Part shown: positions 7,305 through 16,321 of the stretch, piece after piece
How positions within the stretch are numbered: the first letter of the stretch is position 1
Layout of the letters: each line of letters begins with the position of its first letter
From: an uncultured Lachnospiraceae bacterium
Lineage (GTDB): Bacteria; Bacillota; Clostridia; Lachnospirales; Lachnospiraceae
Direction of reading: 5' to 3'
Assembly: GCA_902781895.1 (NCBI GenBank)
Contig: CACZLA010000004.1
Location: 24,644 to 88,643 of the forward strand
DNA: 64,000 bases
Program-made: the position numbers and the translations under genes
Notes under the pieces: model-generated
Seen by the model: the letters and a program-made list of their open reading frames with translations, nothing else
What the model was told of the DNA's origin: nothing
Databases searched by the model: none

Positions 7305-9818
7305 ATGAAAAAAATAATAGCTTCGGCATTAGCCGGATTTTTATTATTAGGTTCGTTCACGGGCGTAGATGCTTATGCGAAGGGAGAAAATGAAGAGTCA
7401 TCAACTCAGGTGGCTTCTGTTTCTGATGCGGTGGAAGAGGAAGATGTAGAACCACTGATCGGTGCAACCCCCGAGGAAGAAGAGGAAATACTGATTCCCA
7501 TCGAGGAACATGAAAGCGAAGAATATGAGGTTAGAACAGAGGACAGGATCCATTACATAAAGCTGAATGGAAACGGAACTCAGAGCAGTGACGCTATTCT
7601 CATAGAGAGTAATGGCCATTTTGGACTTATTGATGCATCTAATAAGTATCCGGATACACAGTATGGAATTCCGATAGACAGAAGTGCTTCAGGTGCTGCT
7701 GTTCTCGATTATTTATGCTCTGTGGGTGTAACTCATCTTGATTTTATTCTGGCTACTCATGCTCATTCGGATCATATCGGTGGTATACCTGAGATAGCTA
7801 AGTATCTCCTTGAAACAGATATATCAGAGGTTCCTGAATATGAACCGATAGAGGTTGAAGTTGAAGTAGAGGGAGGCGATGGTGAGCTTTCTGAAGATCC
7901 TTCCGGAGATCCCGAACCAGAGTATTATCACGGTGAACTTCCTCTGGTAGATGAGAATACCACATATATTTATAAGAGTTTTACAAAAAATGCCACTGAG
8001 GAAGAGTGGGAAAATGAAAAGTATTTTGACGATGCTGAGAAGGCTATGGGAGAGGCCAGCAAGCTTATAGTTAACAATCCGTCTGCTGACGCTCTTAAGT
8101 TTATTTCTGCAACCAAAGAGGAAAACGGCGAAGGAGATAAGGATGATACAATAAGCTTTACCTTCGGAGATCTGAACATTTCTCTTTATAATCTTTATTC
8201 AAGATCAAATACTGATGAGAATGCAAACTCTATACTTACTTATATTGAAAAGAATAACATTAAAACTCTGCTGCTCGCCGATATAGATGTTTATGATAAT
8301 CTGGAACAGGATCTTGCAAAGGCTGTTGTAGCTCAGCATGGTAAAATAAATGTTATGAAGGTAGGACATCACGGATTTGAGCGTTCAACAAGCAAGGAGC
8401 TTGTAGATACACTTGGAGCGAATTATGCCATAGTGCAGACTACAAATGCTTTCCTTGGTACGTATAGTCCTTTTTATGCCTACATGAATTCAAAGGGCAG
8501 GAATGTATTCAGGACGTATGATCAGCCGGGAATTGCGATCATTCAGGATATGACGAAGTCGTTTGATATCTATAATGCTACGGCGATTGATATCGATCCG
8601 GTTGAGGCCTATAAGAAAATAAAGGAAACCACGTATCAGATAGAGGGAGATGACACCCGTTATCTGGTAGTTACTGAAACAACAGTGGTTCTCAGATCAA
8701 AGTCAGTTGTCGGAAGTGAGAAGGCTACAAAATGGGTTCAGAATGACGGACTTAATAACTGGTCAAAGTGGTACTATACCTGGGATGAATATGACTGGGT
8801 ATTCGTAAATGCTGATGGTACATTAAAGACCGGCTGGGCTGATATTAACAAGGCATCGTTCTTCTTTAACAGTGACGGTATCATGCAGACCGGCTGGGTT
8901 AAGAAAAACGGAAAAGACGTTTATCTGCTCCCTGAGGATTACGGAAACTTTAAAATGGGTTCCATGATAACCGGCTGGTATCAGATGGATAAGGTCTGGT
9001 GGTATTTCGCTCCCGATGGAAGCAAATTTACCGGATGGTTAAATAATAAAGGTACCTGGTACTATATTGAAGACGGAAAGATGTTCTTCGGCGGCTTTAA
9101 GAAGCTTGGTGAGGATTGGTTCTATTTTGATAAAGACGGAAAAATGCAGGAAGGCTGGACAAAGATAGACGGAAGTCTATACTGCTTCGGAGAAGACGGA
9201 AAGGCTCATAAGGGCTGGATGCTCAGTAACGATAAGTGGTACTTCTGCGACGAAAAGGGTAAATGTGCCACAGGCTCATATAGCTGTAACGGAAAAACAT
9301 ATATATTCGATGATAGTGGAGTTCTGTCAGCTTCAAAAGGCTGGGTAAAGTCCGGTAAGAACTGGTATTACTCTAATGAAGACGGAACAGCTTACAGTGG
9401 CTGGGTCAGCAGTGGAGATTACTGGTATTATATAAAGAGTAACGGTCAGTTGGTTACAGAGGACTGGGTCAATTCAAGCGGCTGGTATTATATGAATGCA
9501 GATGGTGTAATGATGACCGGCTGGGCTGAGGTCAGAGATGACTGGTATTATCTCGGTACCAACGGACTTATGCAGACCGGCTGGGTAAGCTCCACAAGCG
9601 GATGGTACTTTATGCTTCCTTCCGGAGCTATGGCTACCGGCTGGGTAAGTGATGGCGGAGACTGGTATTATATGGGCGAAGGCGGTACTATGCAGACCGG
9701 CTGGGTTAAATCAGGAAATATCTGGTATTACATGAACAGTTCCGGAGCTATGGTTACCGGAACCAGAAAGATAGATGGTAAGAGTTATACATTTGACGGT
9801 AACGGAGCGTTGTTGTAG
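7305..9818 (+). CDS. secreted metallo-beta-lactamase-fold protein with cell-wall-binding repeats
   Basis: 837 residues. There is a signal peptide (1-25, hydrophobic core ASALAGFLLLGSF), then an acidic spacer. A metallo-beta-lactamase (ComEC-C-terminal-like) domain from about 85 to 430 carries THAHSDHIGG near residue 150 and VGHHGFERST later. From about 480 to the end there are some sixteen CW_binding_1/choline-binding-type repeats (GWVKSGKNWYYSNEDG and variants). The repeats anchor the enzyme to the wall or a surface polymer; the substrate of the hydrolase domain (nucleotide, phosphodiester or other) is unknown. The MBL domain has an acidic insertion around residues 175-215 rich in E, V and P. 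It ends with TAG and is followed 3 bp later by a dehydrogenase gene. Confidence 0.85.
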   Translation: MKKIIASALAGFLLLGSFTGVDAYAKGENEESSTQVASVSDAVEEEDVEPLIGATPEEEEEILIPIEEHESEEYEVRTEDRIHYIKLNGNGTQSSDAILIESNGHFGLIDASNKYPDTQYGIPIDRSASGAAVLDYLCSVGVTHLDFILATHAHSDHIGGIPEIAKYLLETDISEVPEYEPIEVEVEVEGGDGELSEDPSGDPEPEYYHGELPLVDENTTYIYKSFTKNATEEEWENEKYFDDAEKAMGEASKLIVNNPSADALKFISATKEENGEGDKDDTISFTFGDLNISLYNLYSRSNTDENANSILTYIEKNNIKTLLLADIDVYDNLEQDLAKAVVAQHGKINVMKVGHHGFERSTSKELVDTLGANYAIVQTTNAFLGTYSPFYAYMNSKGRNVFRTYDQPGIAIIQDMTKSFDIYNATAIDIDPVEAYKKIKETTYQIEGDDTRYLVVTETTVVLRSKSVVGSEKATKWVQNDGLNNWSKWYYTWDEYDWVFVNADGTLKTGWADINKASFFFNSDGIMQTGWVKKNGKDVYLLPEDYGNFKMGSMITGWYQMDKVWWYFAPDGSKFTGWLNNKGTWYYIEDGKMFFGGFKKLGEDWFYFDKDGKMQEGWTKIDGSLYCFGEDGKAHKGWMLSNDKWYFCDEKGKCATGSYSCNGKTYIFDDSGVLSASKGWVKSGKNWYYSNEDGTAYSGWVSSGDYWYYIKSNGQLVTEDWVNSSGWYYMNADGVMMTGWAEVRDDWYYLGTNGLMQTGWVSSTSGWYFMLPSGAMATGWVSDGGDWYYMGEGGTMQTGWVKSGNIWYYMNSSGAMVTGTRKIDGKSYTFDGNGALL

Positions 9819-9821
9819 ATC

Positions 9822-10601
9822 ATGATGAAAAAACCATATGCAGTTGTAACCGGTGCAAGCAGCGGTATTGGCTTTGAGATAGCAAAGACGCTGTCAAAAA
9901 TGGGTTACAGGATAGTACTTGTGGCAAGACGTGAAAAAAAGCTGGAAAAGATACAGGAAATCCTGCCTACAGAGAGTCTGATAGTTTGCGCTGATCTGAG
10001 TCAGAGGACAGAGTGTGTCAGACTCATGGAAGAAATAAAGGATCTGGATGTTGAGATATTTATTAATAATGCCGGATTCGGTGATTTCGGAAAATTCAGG
10101 GATACTGATGTTAATAAAGATCTTGATATGATAGATGTAAATATTACTGCCGTACATCTGCTTACCAAATTCATGCTGAGAAGACTGAAAAAGAGAACCA
10201 GCGGTGGTTATATACTGAATGTAGCTTCTTCTGCAGGACTTTTCCCTGCAGGACCGTATATGTCTACCTATTATGCGACAAAAGCATATGTTACAAGCCT
10301 TACCGGGGCTATTGCAAGAGAGCTTAAGGAAGAAGGTAGTGAGATATATGTTGGGGCACTGTGCCCCGGTCCGGTAGATACCCATTTTAATGAGGTGGCA
10401 AATGTGAGCTTTGCGCTGAAGGGAATAAGCCCGAAGAAGTGTGCTCAGTATGCTGTGGATCAGATGTTCAGAAAAAAGACCATTATCATTCCTACTTTCA
10501 GGATGAAGATGGCAGTGTTCTTTGTTAGGCTTCTGCCAAGAGAACAGATGATAGCGATTACAGGAAGACAGCAGAAAAAGAAGGGGGACTATGAGGTATA
10601 A
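9822..10601 (+). CDS. short-chain dehydrogenase/reductase
   Basis: NAD(P)-dependent oxidoreductase of the classical SDR family, 259 residues. Rossmann motif TGASSGIG near residue 10, NNAG motif, catalytic Ser region NVASSAG and catalytic YYATK are intact. The C-terminus resembles DltE/YqjQ-type SDRs, whose substrates are mostly unknown. Only 3 bp separate it from the upstream cell-wall protein, and its end overlaps the next gene by 11 bp, so the three are probably one transcript. The start is ATG at 9822 (a second ATG follows immediately). Confidence 0.85.
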   Translation: MMKKPYAVVTGASSGIGFEIAKTLSKMGYRIVLVARREKKLEKIQEILPTESLIVCADLSQRTECVRLMEEIKDLDVEIFINNAGFGDFGKFRDTDVNKDLDMIDVNITAVHLLTKFMLRRLKKRTSGGYILNVASSAGLFPAGPYMSTYYATKAYVTSLTGAIARELKEEGSEIYVGALCPGPVDTHFNEVANVSFALKGISPKKCAQYAVDQMFRKKTIIIPTFRMKMAVFFVRLLPREQMIAITGRQQKKKGDYEV

Positions 10602-11469
10602 GGTTAGGATATTTCTGATGCTGACTATCATTTCGACAGCACTTTATATGTTGATGCTCCTGTTCTTTTCGGGGTCATACCATTTTCTCGGAAAGCTGGA
10701 TCTGTTTGCCGAACATAGATTTTTGTCATGTTTTGTGGGAGGAATCATTCTTGCGATCGTCACCACAGTATGTATAATGCTTTTTTCGAAGGATACAAAA
10801 GGTCAGAATGAAATACTTTCCGAATTTGAAGAAAACGGATATTCGGACAGATATATCAGTCTGCTTCAGTCAGAGGTCAGAAGACACTCGATTGAATACA
10901 GAAGCAATAATCATAAGAATAATATAAACTATATCGAGTGTCTTGAAAGACTTGCGGATGCATATCTGTTTAAGGAACAGGTGAATGAAGCAATGAGTAC
11001 TCTCAATCTGATAAATCCCGAGATGCGTTCATGGATGGCAGCTAATAATAATCTTTTTGTGAAAAAGCAGCTGTCGGGCTACTATGATGTTCAGATGTGT
11101 ATATGTGAAGAACTTCGTGATGTTCAGAGGGCAAACAATGTGATGAGAGAGGGCTCGTTATATGTAAGTAAAGCCGGAATCGATCATTCTGCCTTAGATC
11201 TCGTAAACTGTGAGGTATTATGCACATATAATATAGTTATCGGTAATTATAATACGGCAATGCAGTATGCTTCATTTTGTCTTCAGGCAAAAAATCCGGC
11301 ACATCAGTTTACCGGGAACCTCCTGATGTCAAAGGTTTATTATTATATCGGTGATTTTGAATCTGCGAAAAGGTATAGGGATGCGGCGGCTTCCATTGGT
11401 TTTAAGAGAGAAAAAGCAAAGCAGGACCTTATTGCATATTTTGATAAAAAATATCTCGGCTCAATGTAA
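10591..11469 (+). CDS. membrane-anchored helical-repeat protein, unknown function
   Basis: Not assigned to a named family. Two N-terminal hydrophobic segments (about residues 6-28 and 45-66) are followed by a cytoplasmic region rich in helices with TPR-like spacing (for example NYIECLERLADAYLFKEQ and TGNLLMSKVYYYIGDFESAK). This suggests a scaffold or protein-binding role. AAGGGGG lies before the ATG at 10591, inside the end of the dehydrogenase gene. The stop codon lies within the loop of the following terminator hairpin. Confidence 0.6.
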   Translation: MRYKVRIFLMLTIISTALYMLMLLFFSGSYHFLGKLDLFAEHRFLSCFVGGIILAIVTTVCIMLFSKDTKGQNEILSEFEENGYSDRYISLLQSEVRRHSIEYRSNNHKNNINYIECLERLADAYLFKEQVNEAMSTLNLINPEMRSWMAANNNLFVKKQLSGYYDVQMCICEELRDVQRANNVMREGSLYVSKAGIDHSALDLVNCEVLCTYNIVIGNYNTAMQYASFCLQAKNPAHQFTGNLLMSKVYYYIGDFESAKRYRDAAASIGFKREKAKQDLIAYFDKKYLGSM

Positions 11470-11490
11470 TGAGCCGAGATTTGTTTTTTT
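11454..11490 (+). terminator. Rho-independent terminator overlapping the stop codon of the 10591 gene
   Basis: CTCGGCTCA and TGAGCCGAG form a perfect stem with a six-base loop that contains the TAA stop, followed by TTTGTTTTTTTTT. Confidence 0.88.
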
Positions 11491-11522
11491 TTATTGGAAT
11501 ATATAAATGACATATGTTTTCT

Positions 11523-12284
11523 CTAGTATACTCCGGGATATGAACCTGTGGTTTCATACTGTGTATATGCCTGCTGTATCTTGAACGTCCATATTACGGA
11601 ATAAACACCTGCAAGGATTATCAGCCATCCCTGGAATTTACCGTAATATACGAGAGCCAGAAGGGTGTTAAGTGAAGCATAAATCAGAATAATGATGGCA
11701 CACGCCCTGCTTTTTGCCATATGTACACCAAGGCCGAGACCTGTAATTATAAGTGCACTTACTATACAACCTGCTCCTAAGCTTTTTGAAGCAATAAATA
11801 AGCTGTCCTTCGAGAGATAATAAATACCCAGTATGACATTTATTCCTGCGATTATGTAACAGAAAATACCACAGGCTGTTATATTTTTCTTCATAGTGAC
11901 AAGTGCAGGATGGTTAAAGAACTGACTTTTAGTAAGTCTGCGCCCGCCATTTGGTGAACCGTAAGGGTTCTGCCCGTATGGGTTTTGCTGCCCATATGCG
12001 TTCTGCTGCCCGTAAGGACTCTGCTGTCCATATGCGTTCTGCTGCCCGTAAGGACTTTGCTGTCCATATGCGTTCTGCTGACCGTAAGGACTCTGCTGTC
12101 CATATGCGTTCTGCTGCCCGTAGGGACTCTGCTGCCCATAGGCATTTTGCTGTCCGTAAGGACTCTGCTGTCCATAGGTGTTTTGCTGTGTATACGACGT
12201 CTGCTGGCCGTATGAGTTATCTCCGTTGTATGCATCCTGCTGTCCGTCAGGGGACTGCGGTGTGAAAGGAGTCTGTTCATCCAT
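11523..12284 (-). CDS. Q/G/Y-rich low-complexity membrane protein
   Basis: 253 residues. The N-terminal 110 residues are low complexity, built mostly from the unit [12 protein letters not shown] repeated in tandem. The C-terminal half has four hydrophobic segments (from about residue 130 to 245). The layout, a glutamine/proline-rich cytoplasmic arm ahead of a small multi-span domain, is common in Lachnospiraceae small membrane proteins of unknown role. The encoding DNA is a 36 bp minisatellite, so repeat number may vary between strains. The start at 12284 has GGAGG upstream. Confidence 0.7.
   Translation of the reverse strand: MDEQTPFTPQSPDGQQDAYNGDNSYGQQTSYTQQNTYGQQSPYGQQNAYGQQSPYGQQNAYGQQSPYGQQNAYGQQSPYGQQNAYGQQSPYGQQNAYGQQNPYGQNPYGSPNGGRRLTKSQFFNHPALVTMKKNITACGIFCYIIAGINVILGIYYLSKDSLFIASKSLGAGCIVSALIITGLGLGVHMAKSRACAIIILIYASLNTLLALVYYGKFQGWLIILAGVYSVIWTFKIQQAYTQYETTGSYPGVY
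11985..12190. repeat. 36 bp in-frame minisatellite
   Basis: About five tandem copies of a 36 bp unit (with degenerate flanking half-units), each encoding [12 protein letters not shown] on the minus strand. Copies differ by silent changes such as CCCGTAAGG/CCGTAAGG/CCCGTAGGG. It has no spacers and is translated, so it is not a CRISPR array. Confidence 0.85.
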
Positions 12285-12358
12285 GATATTTTTCCTCCAA
12301 AACCTGAAAAATGATTATATTTCAATATTTACATTATGTAAAAGTACCACAAAACTCC

Positions 12359-12387
12359 TTTACTTTCAAGAGATGGACGTGTATAAT
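12359..12387 (+). promoter_or_regulatory. candidate promoter for the thrS leader
   Basis: TTTACT (12359-12364), a 17 bp spacer and TATAAT (12382-12387) lie just before the T-box leader. The predicted start point is near 12394. Confidence 0.5.
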
Positions 12388-12405
12388 TGCAATGTATGTA
12401 TAAAG

Positions 12406-12655
12406 AAAACCTGTGATGAGAAGAGTAGGGTGAAAGTTCTGACAACAGAGAGATGTGCATATGCTGAGAGCACGTCAGTCATGAATCATCTGAAAACTAA
12501 CTCTGAGGGATCCTCAGTAGGTGGATACACTGAAATGGATACGGTGATTCCGTTATAATCAAATGAGAGGTCGTACCGGATGGTACGTCAATCAGGGTGG
12601 AACCGCGTTAATTAACGTCCCTTGTACTGAATCAGTGCAGGGGACTGTTTTTTTC
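12406..12655 (+). ncRNA. T-box riboswitch leader of thrS
   Basis: The conserved T-box element AGGGTGGAACCGCG is at 12594-12607, directly followed by a terminator. Upstream, GATGAGAAGAGTAGGG and AGAGAGATGTGC match the usual Stem I features. T-boxes sense uncharged tRNA through a specifier codon and switch between antiterminator and terminator. The downstream gene predicts tRNA-Thr. ACN triplets occur in the 3' part of Stem I (12530-12545), but I could not place the specifier loop with certainty. Spans most of the 468 bp between the flanking genes. Confidence 0.9.
12617..12654 (+). terminator. T-box regulated terminator
   Basis: GTCCCTTGTACTGA pairs with TCAGTGCAGGGGAC, followed by GTTTTTTT. 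It competes with the antiterminator that contains the T-box sequence. Confidence 0.88.
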
Positions 12656-12752
12656 TTTATAGATGACAATTCCGGCCGGACCGTTTTTGTCATTTAATAG
12701 CAGATGAGAAAGTAAAGAAGAATCATCATATAATTTTCAGGAGGAAAGAAGA

Positions 12753-14564
12753 ATGAGTGAGAAAGATGAAAAGAGAGAATATTTCCTGAGCGTATACAGA
12801 CACTCTATGGCTCATGTCATGGCTAAGGCTGTTATGGAAATGTTCGGCAAGGAAAATGTACAGATTGCAATAGGACCGCAGATAGATGACGGCTTCTATT
12901 ATGATTTTATGCTTCCCAGAACTATAACAAATGAAGACCATAAGGTTCTCGAGGACAAGATGCGTGAGATACTTAAGCGTCGCGAGGACTGGGTATGTAA
13001 GGAAGTAACAAAGGAAGAGGCTCTTGAAATATTCAAGGGTCAGAAATACAAGGAAGAGCTTATAAAGGATCTCCCTGAGGGCGAGAAGATCACAACCTAC
13101 TATACAGGTGATGATTTTGTAGATCTCTGCCGTGGTCCTCATATCGCAAATTCACAGGAGCTTATGAATGTTGCATTCAAGGTTAAGTCCGTGTCAGGTT
13201 CATACTGGAGAGGCGATGAGAAAAACGATCAGCTTCAGAGAATCTATATGTACTGTTTCCCTTCAAAGCAGGAGCTCAAGGCTCATCTTGATTTTGTTAA
13301 GGAAGCTATGGAACGTGATCACAAGAAGATCGGACCTGAGCAGGAGCTTTTCATGTTTGATGAGTCTGCTCCGGGTATGCCGTACTGGCTTCCTCGTGGC
13401 TTCAAGATGTATAATGCAATCCTTGATTTCTGGAGAAAGCTTCATGAGGAGTACGGATATCAGGAGATACTTGCCCCTGTTATCAATCACAAGAATCTCT
13501 GGGAAACCTCAGGCCACTGGGGACATTACAAGGAGAATATGTTCCTTGTGACAAATGCTTCCGTAGATGAAGAGACAGACGAGGAATCCATCAATACAGA
13601 TATTCAGTATGCTATCAAGCCTATGAACTGTCCTAATGCGATAAATGTTTATAAGAACGGACTTCACAGTTATAAGGAGCTTCCGCTCAGATACAGCGAG
13701 ACACAGGTTATCCATCGTCGTGAGAAGAGCGGTGAGTTAAATGGACTCTTCCGTGTTCAGATGTTCCATCAGGATGATGACCACACATTCCTTACAGAGG
13801 ATATGATCGAGGATGAGATCGGAGATATCATGGATATTGCAAAGTATATCTATGAAACCTTCGGACTTACATATGAGGCTGAACTTTCAACCAGACCGGA
13901 TGACTTTATGGGTGCCCCTGAGCTATGGGATGCTGCAGAGGCTTCTCTTAAAAGAATACTGGATAAGAAGTACGGTGAAGGCGGATATGAGATAAACGAA
14001 GGCGACGGAGCGTTCTACGGACCTAAGATCGATCTTAAGATGAAGGATTGTATCGGAAGAGAGTGGCAGATGGGTACCATCCAGCTTGATTTCCAGCTTC
14101 CTTTGAATTTTGATCTGAGATATGTATCAGCTGACGGAAGCCAGAAGAGACCTGTTATGATCCACAGAGCTATATTCGGTTCATTTGAGAGATTTATCGG
14201 AATCCTTATTGAGAACTTCAAGGGCGTATTTCCGTTCTGGATGTCACCATATCAGGTAGGTATCGTACCTATCAGACCGGAGCATAATGAATATGCAAAA
14301 GAAGTTGAGAAGAAGCTCAGAAAAGCCGGAGTAAGAGTAGAAGCTGATTATTCAGATGAGAACATGAAGACAAAGATAAAGGGCTTCAAGAAATACAAAG
14401 AGCCTTATATCCTTGTGCTTGGAGATAAGGAAGCTGAGGAAGGAACAGTTTCCGTAAATGTCAGAGGAAATAAGCAGATGAACGGACTTCCTCTGGACAG
14501 CTTTATTGATCTTTGTAAAAAACAGATAGAGGAACATACTCTGGAACTCATAGACCAAATCTAA
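12753..14564 (+). CDS. thrS: threonine-tRNA ligase lacking the TGS domain
   Basis: Charges tRNA-Thr. The editing domain begins almost at the N-terminus (HSMAHVMAKAV), followed by the class II catalytic core (GMPYWLPRGF; RYSETQVIHRREKSGELNGL; FHQDDDHTF) and the anticodon-binding domain (about residues 490-600). The zinc ligands are visible as Cys in MNCPN and His residues of the core. At 603 residues it lacks the N-terminal TGS domain of about 60 residues found in the common 640-residue form. Such short versions are known in clostridia. Controlled by the T-box leader. Confidence 0.96.
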   Translation: MSEKDEKREYFLSVYRHSMAHVMAKAVMEMFGKENVQIAIGPQIDDGFYYDFMLPRTITNEDHKVLEDKMREILKRREDWVCKEVTKEEALEIFKGQKYKEELIKDLPEGEKITTYYTGDDFVDLCRGPHIANSQELMNVAFKVKSVSGSYWRGDEKNDQLQRIYMYCFPSKQELKAHLDFVKEAMERDHKKIGPEQELFMFDESAPGMPYWLPRGFKMYNAILDFWRKLHEEYGYQEILAPVINHKNLWETSGHWGHYKENMFLVTNASVDEETDEESINTDIQYAIKPMNCPNAINVYKNGLHSYKELPLRYSETQVIHRREKSGELNGLFRVQMFHQDDDHTFLTEDMIEDEIGDIMDIAKYIYETFGLTYEAELSTRPDDFMGAPELWDAAEASLKRILDKKYGEGGYEINEGDGAFYGPKIDLKMKDCIGREWQMGTIQLDFQLPLNFDLRYVSADGSQKRPVMIHRAIFGSFERFIGILIENFKGVFPFWMSPYQVGIVPIRPEHNEYAKEVEKKLRKAGVRVEADYSDENMKTKIKGFKKYKEPYILVLGDKEAEEGTVSVNVRGNKQMNGLPLDSFIDLCKKQIEEHTLELIDQI

Positions 14565-14634
14565 CATTGATTTTTATACGGTTTTGGCATATCATAGGTA
14601 TGTATGACTTTTTACGTGTTTTAGGGAGAATATC

Positions 14635-15126
14635 ATGCTTGACGAGGAAAAAATCCGACTGATGACGAAAGTCACCATATATGAAAAAAATGAAGAGTTG
14701 CGTGATCTGGCCCTCAGTCGTTTTTACAAAGAGGACTATGTTAAGTATGGCTGTCTCAAGACACTGGTTGTGACCACATTCTGCTACTGGATGTGTATCG
14801 GAGTTTATATACTTCTGAACTTCGAGCAGGTTTTGAATGAGCTGAATGAGATGGACTATTTCAAAGTCATAACAAAACTGATGCTGGGATATGTTGTGGT
14901 TCTTGCTATTTTCTATGTTTATGGATTTATTGTTTATAACCATAAGTTCAGAAAGGCCAGACCCAGACTTCTCAGATATAACAGATATCTTAAAAAGCTT
15001 ATAAAGCTTTATGAAAAGGATGAGGCCGAGGAACAGATACTCACCGGAAAGGTTAAGATTTATTCGCAGATAGGCGGATTTGATGATATGCCGGACTTTT
15101 TTGAAGACGGGGGAAAGAAGAAATGA
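14635..15126 (+). CDS. hypothetical two-span membrane protein
   Basis: I do not recognise the family. The 163-residue protein has a charged N-terminus, two hydrophobic segments (about residues 48-68 and 83-104) and a charged C-terminal tail rich in K, D and E. The ribosome site AGGGAGA lies before the ATG at 14635. Its last codons overlap the next membrane-protein gene by 4 bp (ATGA), so the two are translationally coupled. Both precede cdaA-cdaR in the same direction. Confidence 0.55.
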   Translation: MLDEEKIRLMTKVTIYEKNEELRDLALSRFYKEDYVKYGCLKTLVVTTFCYWMCIGVYILLNFEQVLNELNEMDYFKVITKLMLGYVVVLAIFYVYGFIVYNHKFRKARPRLLRYNRYLKKLIKLYEKDEAEEQILTGKVKIYSQIGGFDDMPDFFEDGGKKK

Positions 15127-16280
15127 CGCAACTGATAAATATCAGAAACAGAATAAGACAGTTCTGTCGTAAGCAGGACGAGATAGTTACGCCGATCCTC
15201 AGATTTATTTGGACTTTCCTTGTTTTTATTTCTTTAAGAAGTCTGTTCGGTTATTCGGCACTGGCCAATAAGATAGAGGTAATAATACTCCTTGCCATTA
15301 TTTCGGCACTTCTGCCGGATGGCTTTCTGTTTTTTGTTTCGGGTGTAATAATAATGCTGAATACATTTTCGGTTTCGCTGGAAGTCGGAGCTGTATTTGT
15401 TGTGATGTTCGCACTTATGTATTGCATTTATGTAAGATTTTTCCCGAACTATTCTTATGCAGTGCTTATAGTTCCGGTTTTCTATATGTTCCATATACCA
15501 TTTGCGGCACCTATCGTTATAGCACTTATCTGCGGTATCGGAGGTCTGGTGCCTGCAGTATTCGGTGTTGTAATATATCATTTTTCAGTAAGCACGGCAG
15601 AGATATCAAAACTGCTTAAAACCGCAGAGACGGAAAATGAGATAGAAGCGTTTAAACAGCTGTCAGAGGTTATTATTAAGAATAAAGAAATGTATACCAC
15701 TGCGCTGATCTTTGCCATGACTATACTCGTTACATATATACTTTTGAAGATGAGCTATGATTATGCGATGTATATAGCCATAGCAGCCGGAACCATAGTA
15801 AATATACTTGGTTCTATATTTGCCGGATATATTGTTAATCAGGATGTGGCTACTGATAAGGTTATTCTCGGAAGTGTTGTGGGTATCCTGCTTGCCTTGC
15901 TTGTCCGGTTCGGAAAGGGCATTTTGGATTACAAGCATACCGAGCGAGTCCAATTTGAGGATGATGATTATTACTACTATGTAAAGGCTGTGCCGAAGAT
16001 TGATTCGGAGAAGGCCAAAAATAAAAAGAACAGGCCGGCAGGAACAAAAACAGCTTCAAAACCCGCAGCAAAGCCTGCGGCAAACCCGGCAGTGAAGCCT
16101 GACATGGCTCCTGATGGAAAACCGGCTATGCCAAGACCTGCGCAGAACCCGGGCATTGCAGTGCCGCCACAGGTCGGTGCTATGCCGAGTCAGCCCGGTA
16201 ACATGTCCGGACATGGCGGTAACATGCCGCAGCAGGGACTTCAGAATCCCATGCCCCATGGCCCCGGAAGACAGGTGTAG
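15123..16280 (+). CDS. hypothetical polytopic membrane protein with Pro/Ala-rich tail
   Basis: The first 280 residues contain about eight hydrophobic helices in two blocks separated by a helical charged loop (ISKLLKTAETENEIEAFKQL). The last 90 residues are a disordered tail of K/A/P repeats, then P/G/M/Q-rich sequence. No catalytic motif is visible and no family is recognised. It overlaps the upstream gene by 4 bp and sits 41 bp before cdaA, suggesting a membrane operon. It ends in TAG. Confidence 0.55.
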   Translation: MTQLINIRNRIRQFCRKQDEIVTPILRFIWTFLVFISLRSLFGYSALANKIEVIILLAIISALLPDGFLFFVSGVIIMLNTFSVSLEVGAVFVVMFALMYCIYVRFFPNYSYAVLIVPVFYMFHIPFAAPIVIALICGIGGLVPAVFGVVIYHFSVSTAEISKLLKTAETENEIEAFKQLSEVIIKNKEMYTTALIFAMTILVTYILLKMSYDYAMYIAIAAGTIVNILGSIFAGYIVNQDVATDKVILGSVVGILLALLVRFGKGILDYKHTERVQFEDDDYYYYVKAVPKIDSEKAKNKKNRPAGTKTASKPAAKPAANPAVKPDMAPDGKPAMPRPAQNPGIAVPPQVGAMPSQPGNMSGHGGNMPQQGLQNPMPHGPGRQV

Positions 16281-16321
16281 TGTGACTGATATAACTTATT
16301 GAATTATATGGGTAAAGGTTA

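Noticed and set aside
9894-10631. Long open frame on the minus strand opposite the dehydrogenase gene
   Set aside because: It is antisense to a well-supported SDR gene, has no family motif and shows biased composition expected of a shadow frame; the same holds for the frame opposite cdaR (17496-18482).
11985-12190. CRISPR-like tandem repeat
   Set aside because: The repeats are contiguous without spacers and are translated as [12 protein letters not shown] within one gene; it is a minisatellite.
12663-12693. Fourth copy of the ATGACA/TGTCAT palindrome
   Set aside because: The half-sites ATGACAA and TTGTCAT are 17 bp apart and no -10 box overlaps them. They more likely form a hairpin between the T-box terminator and thrS.
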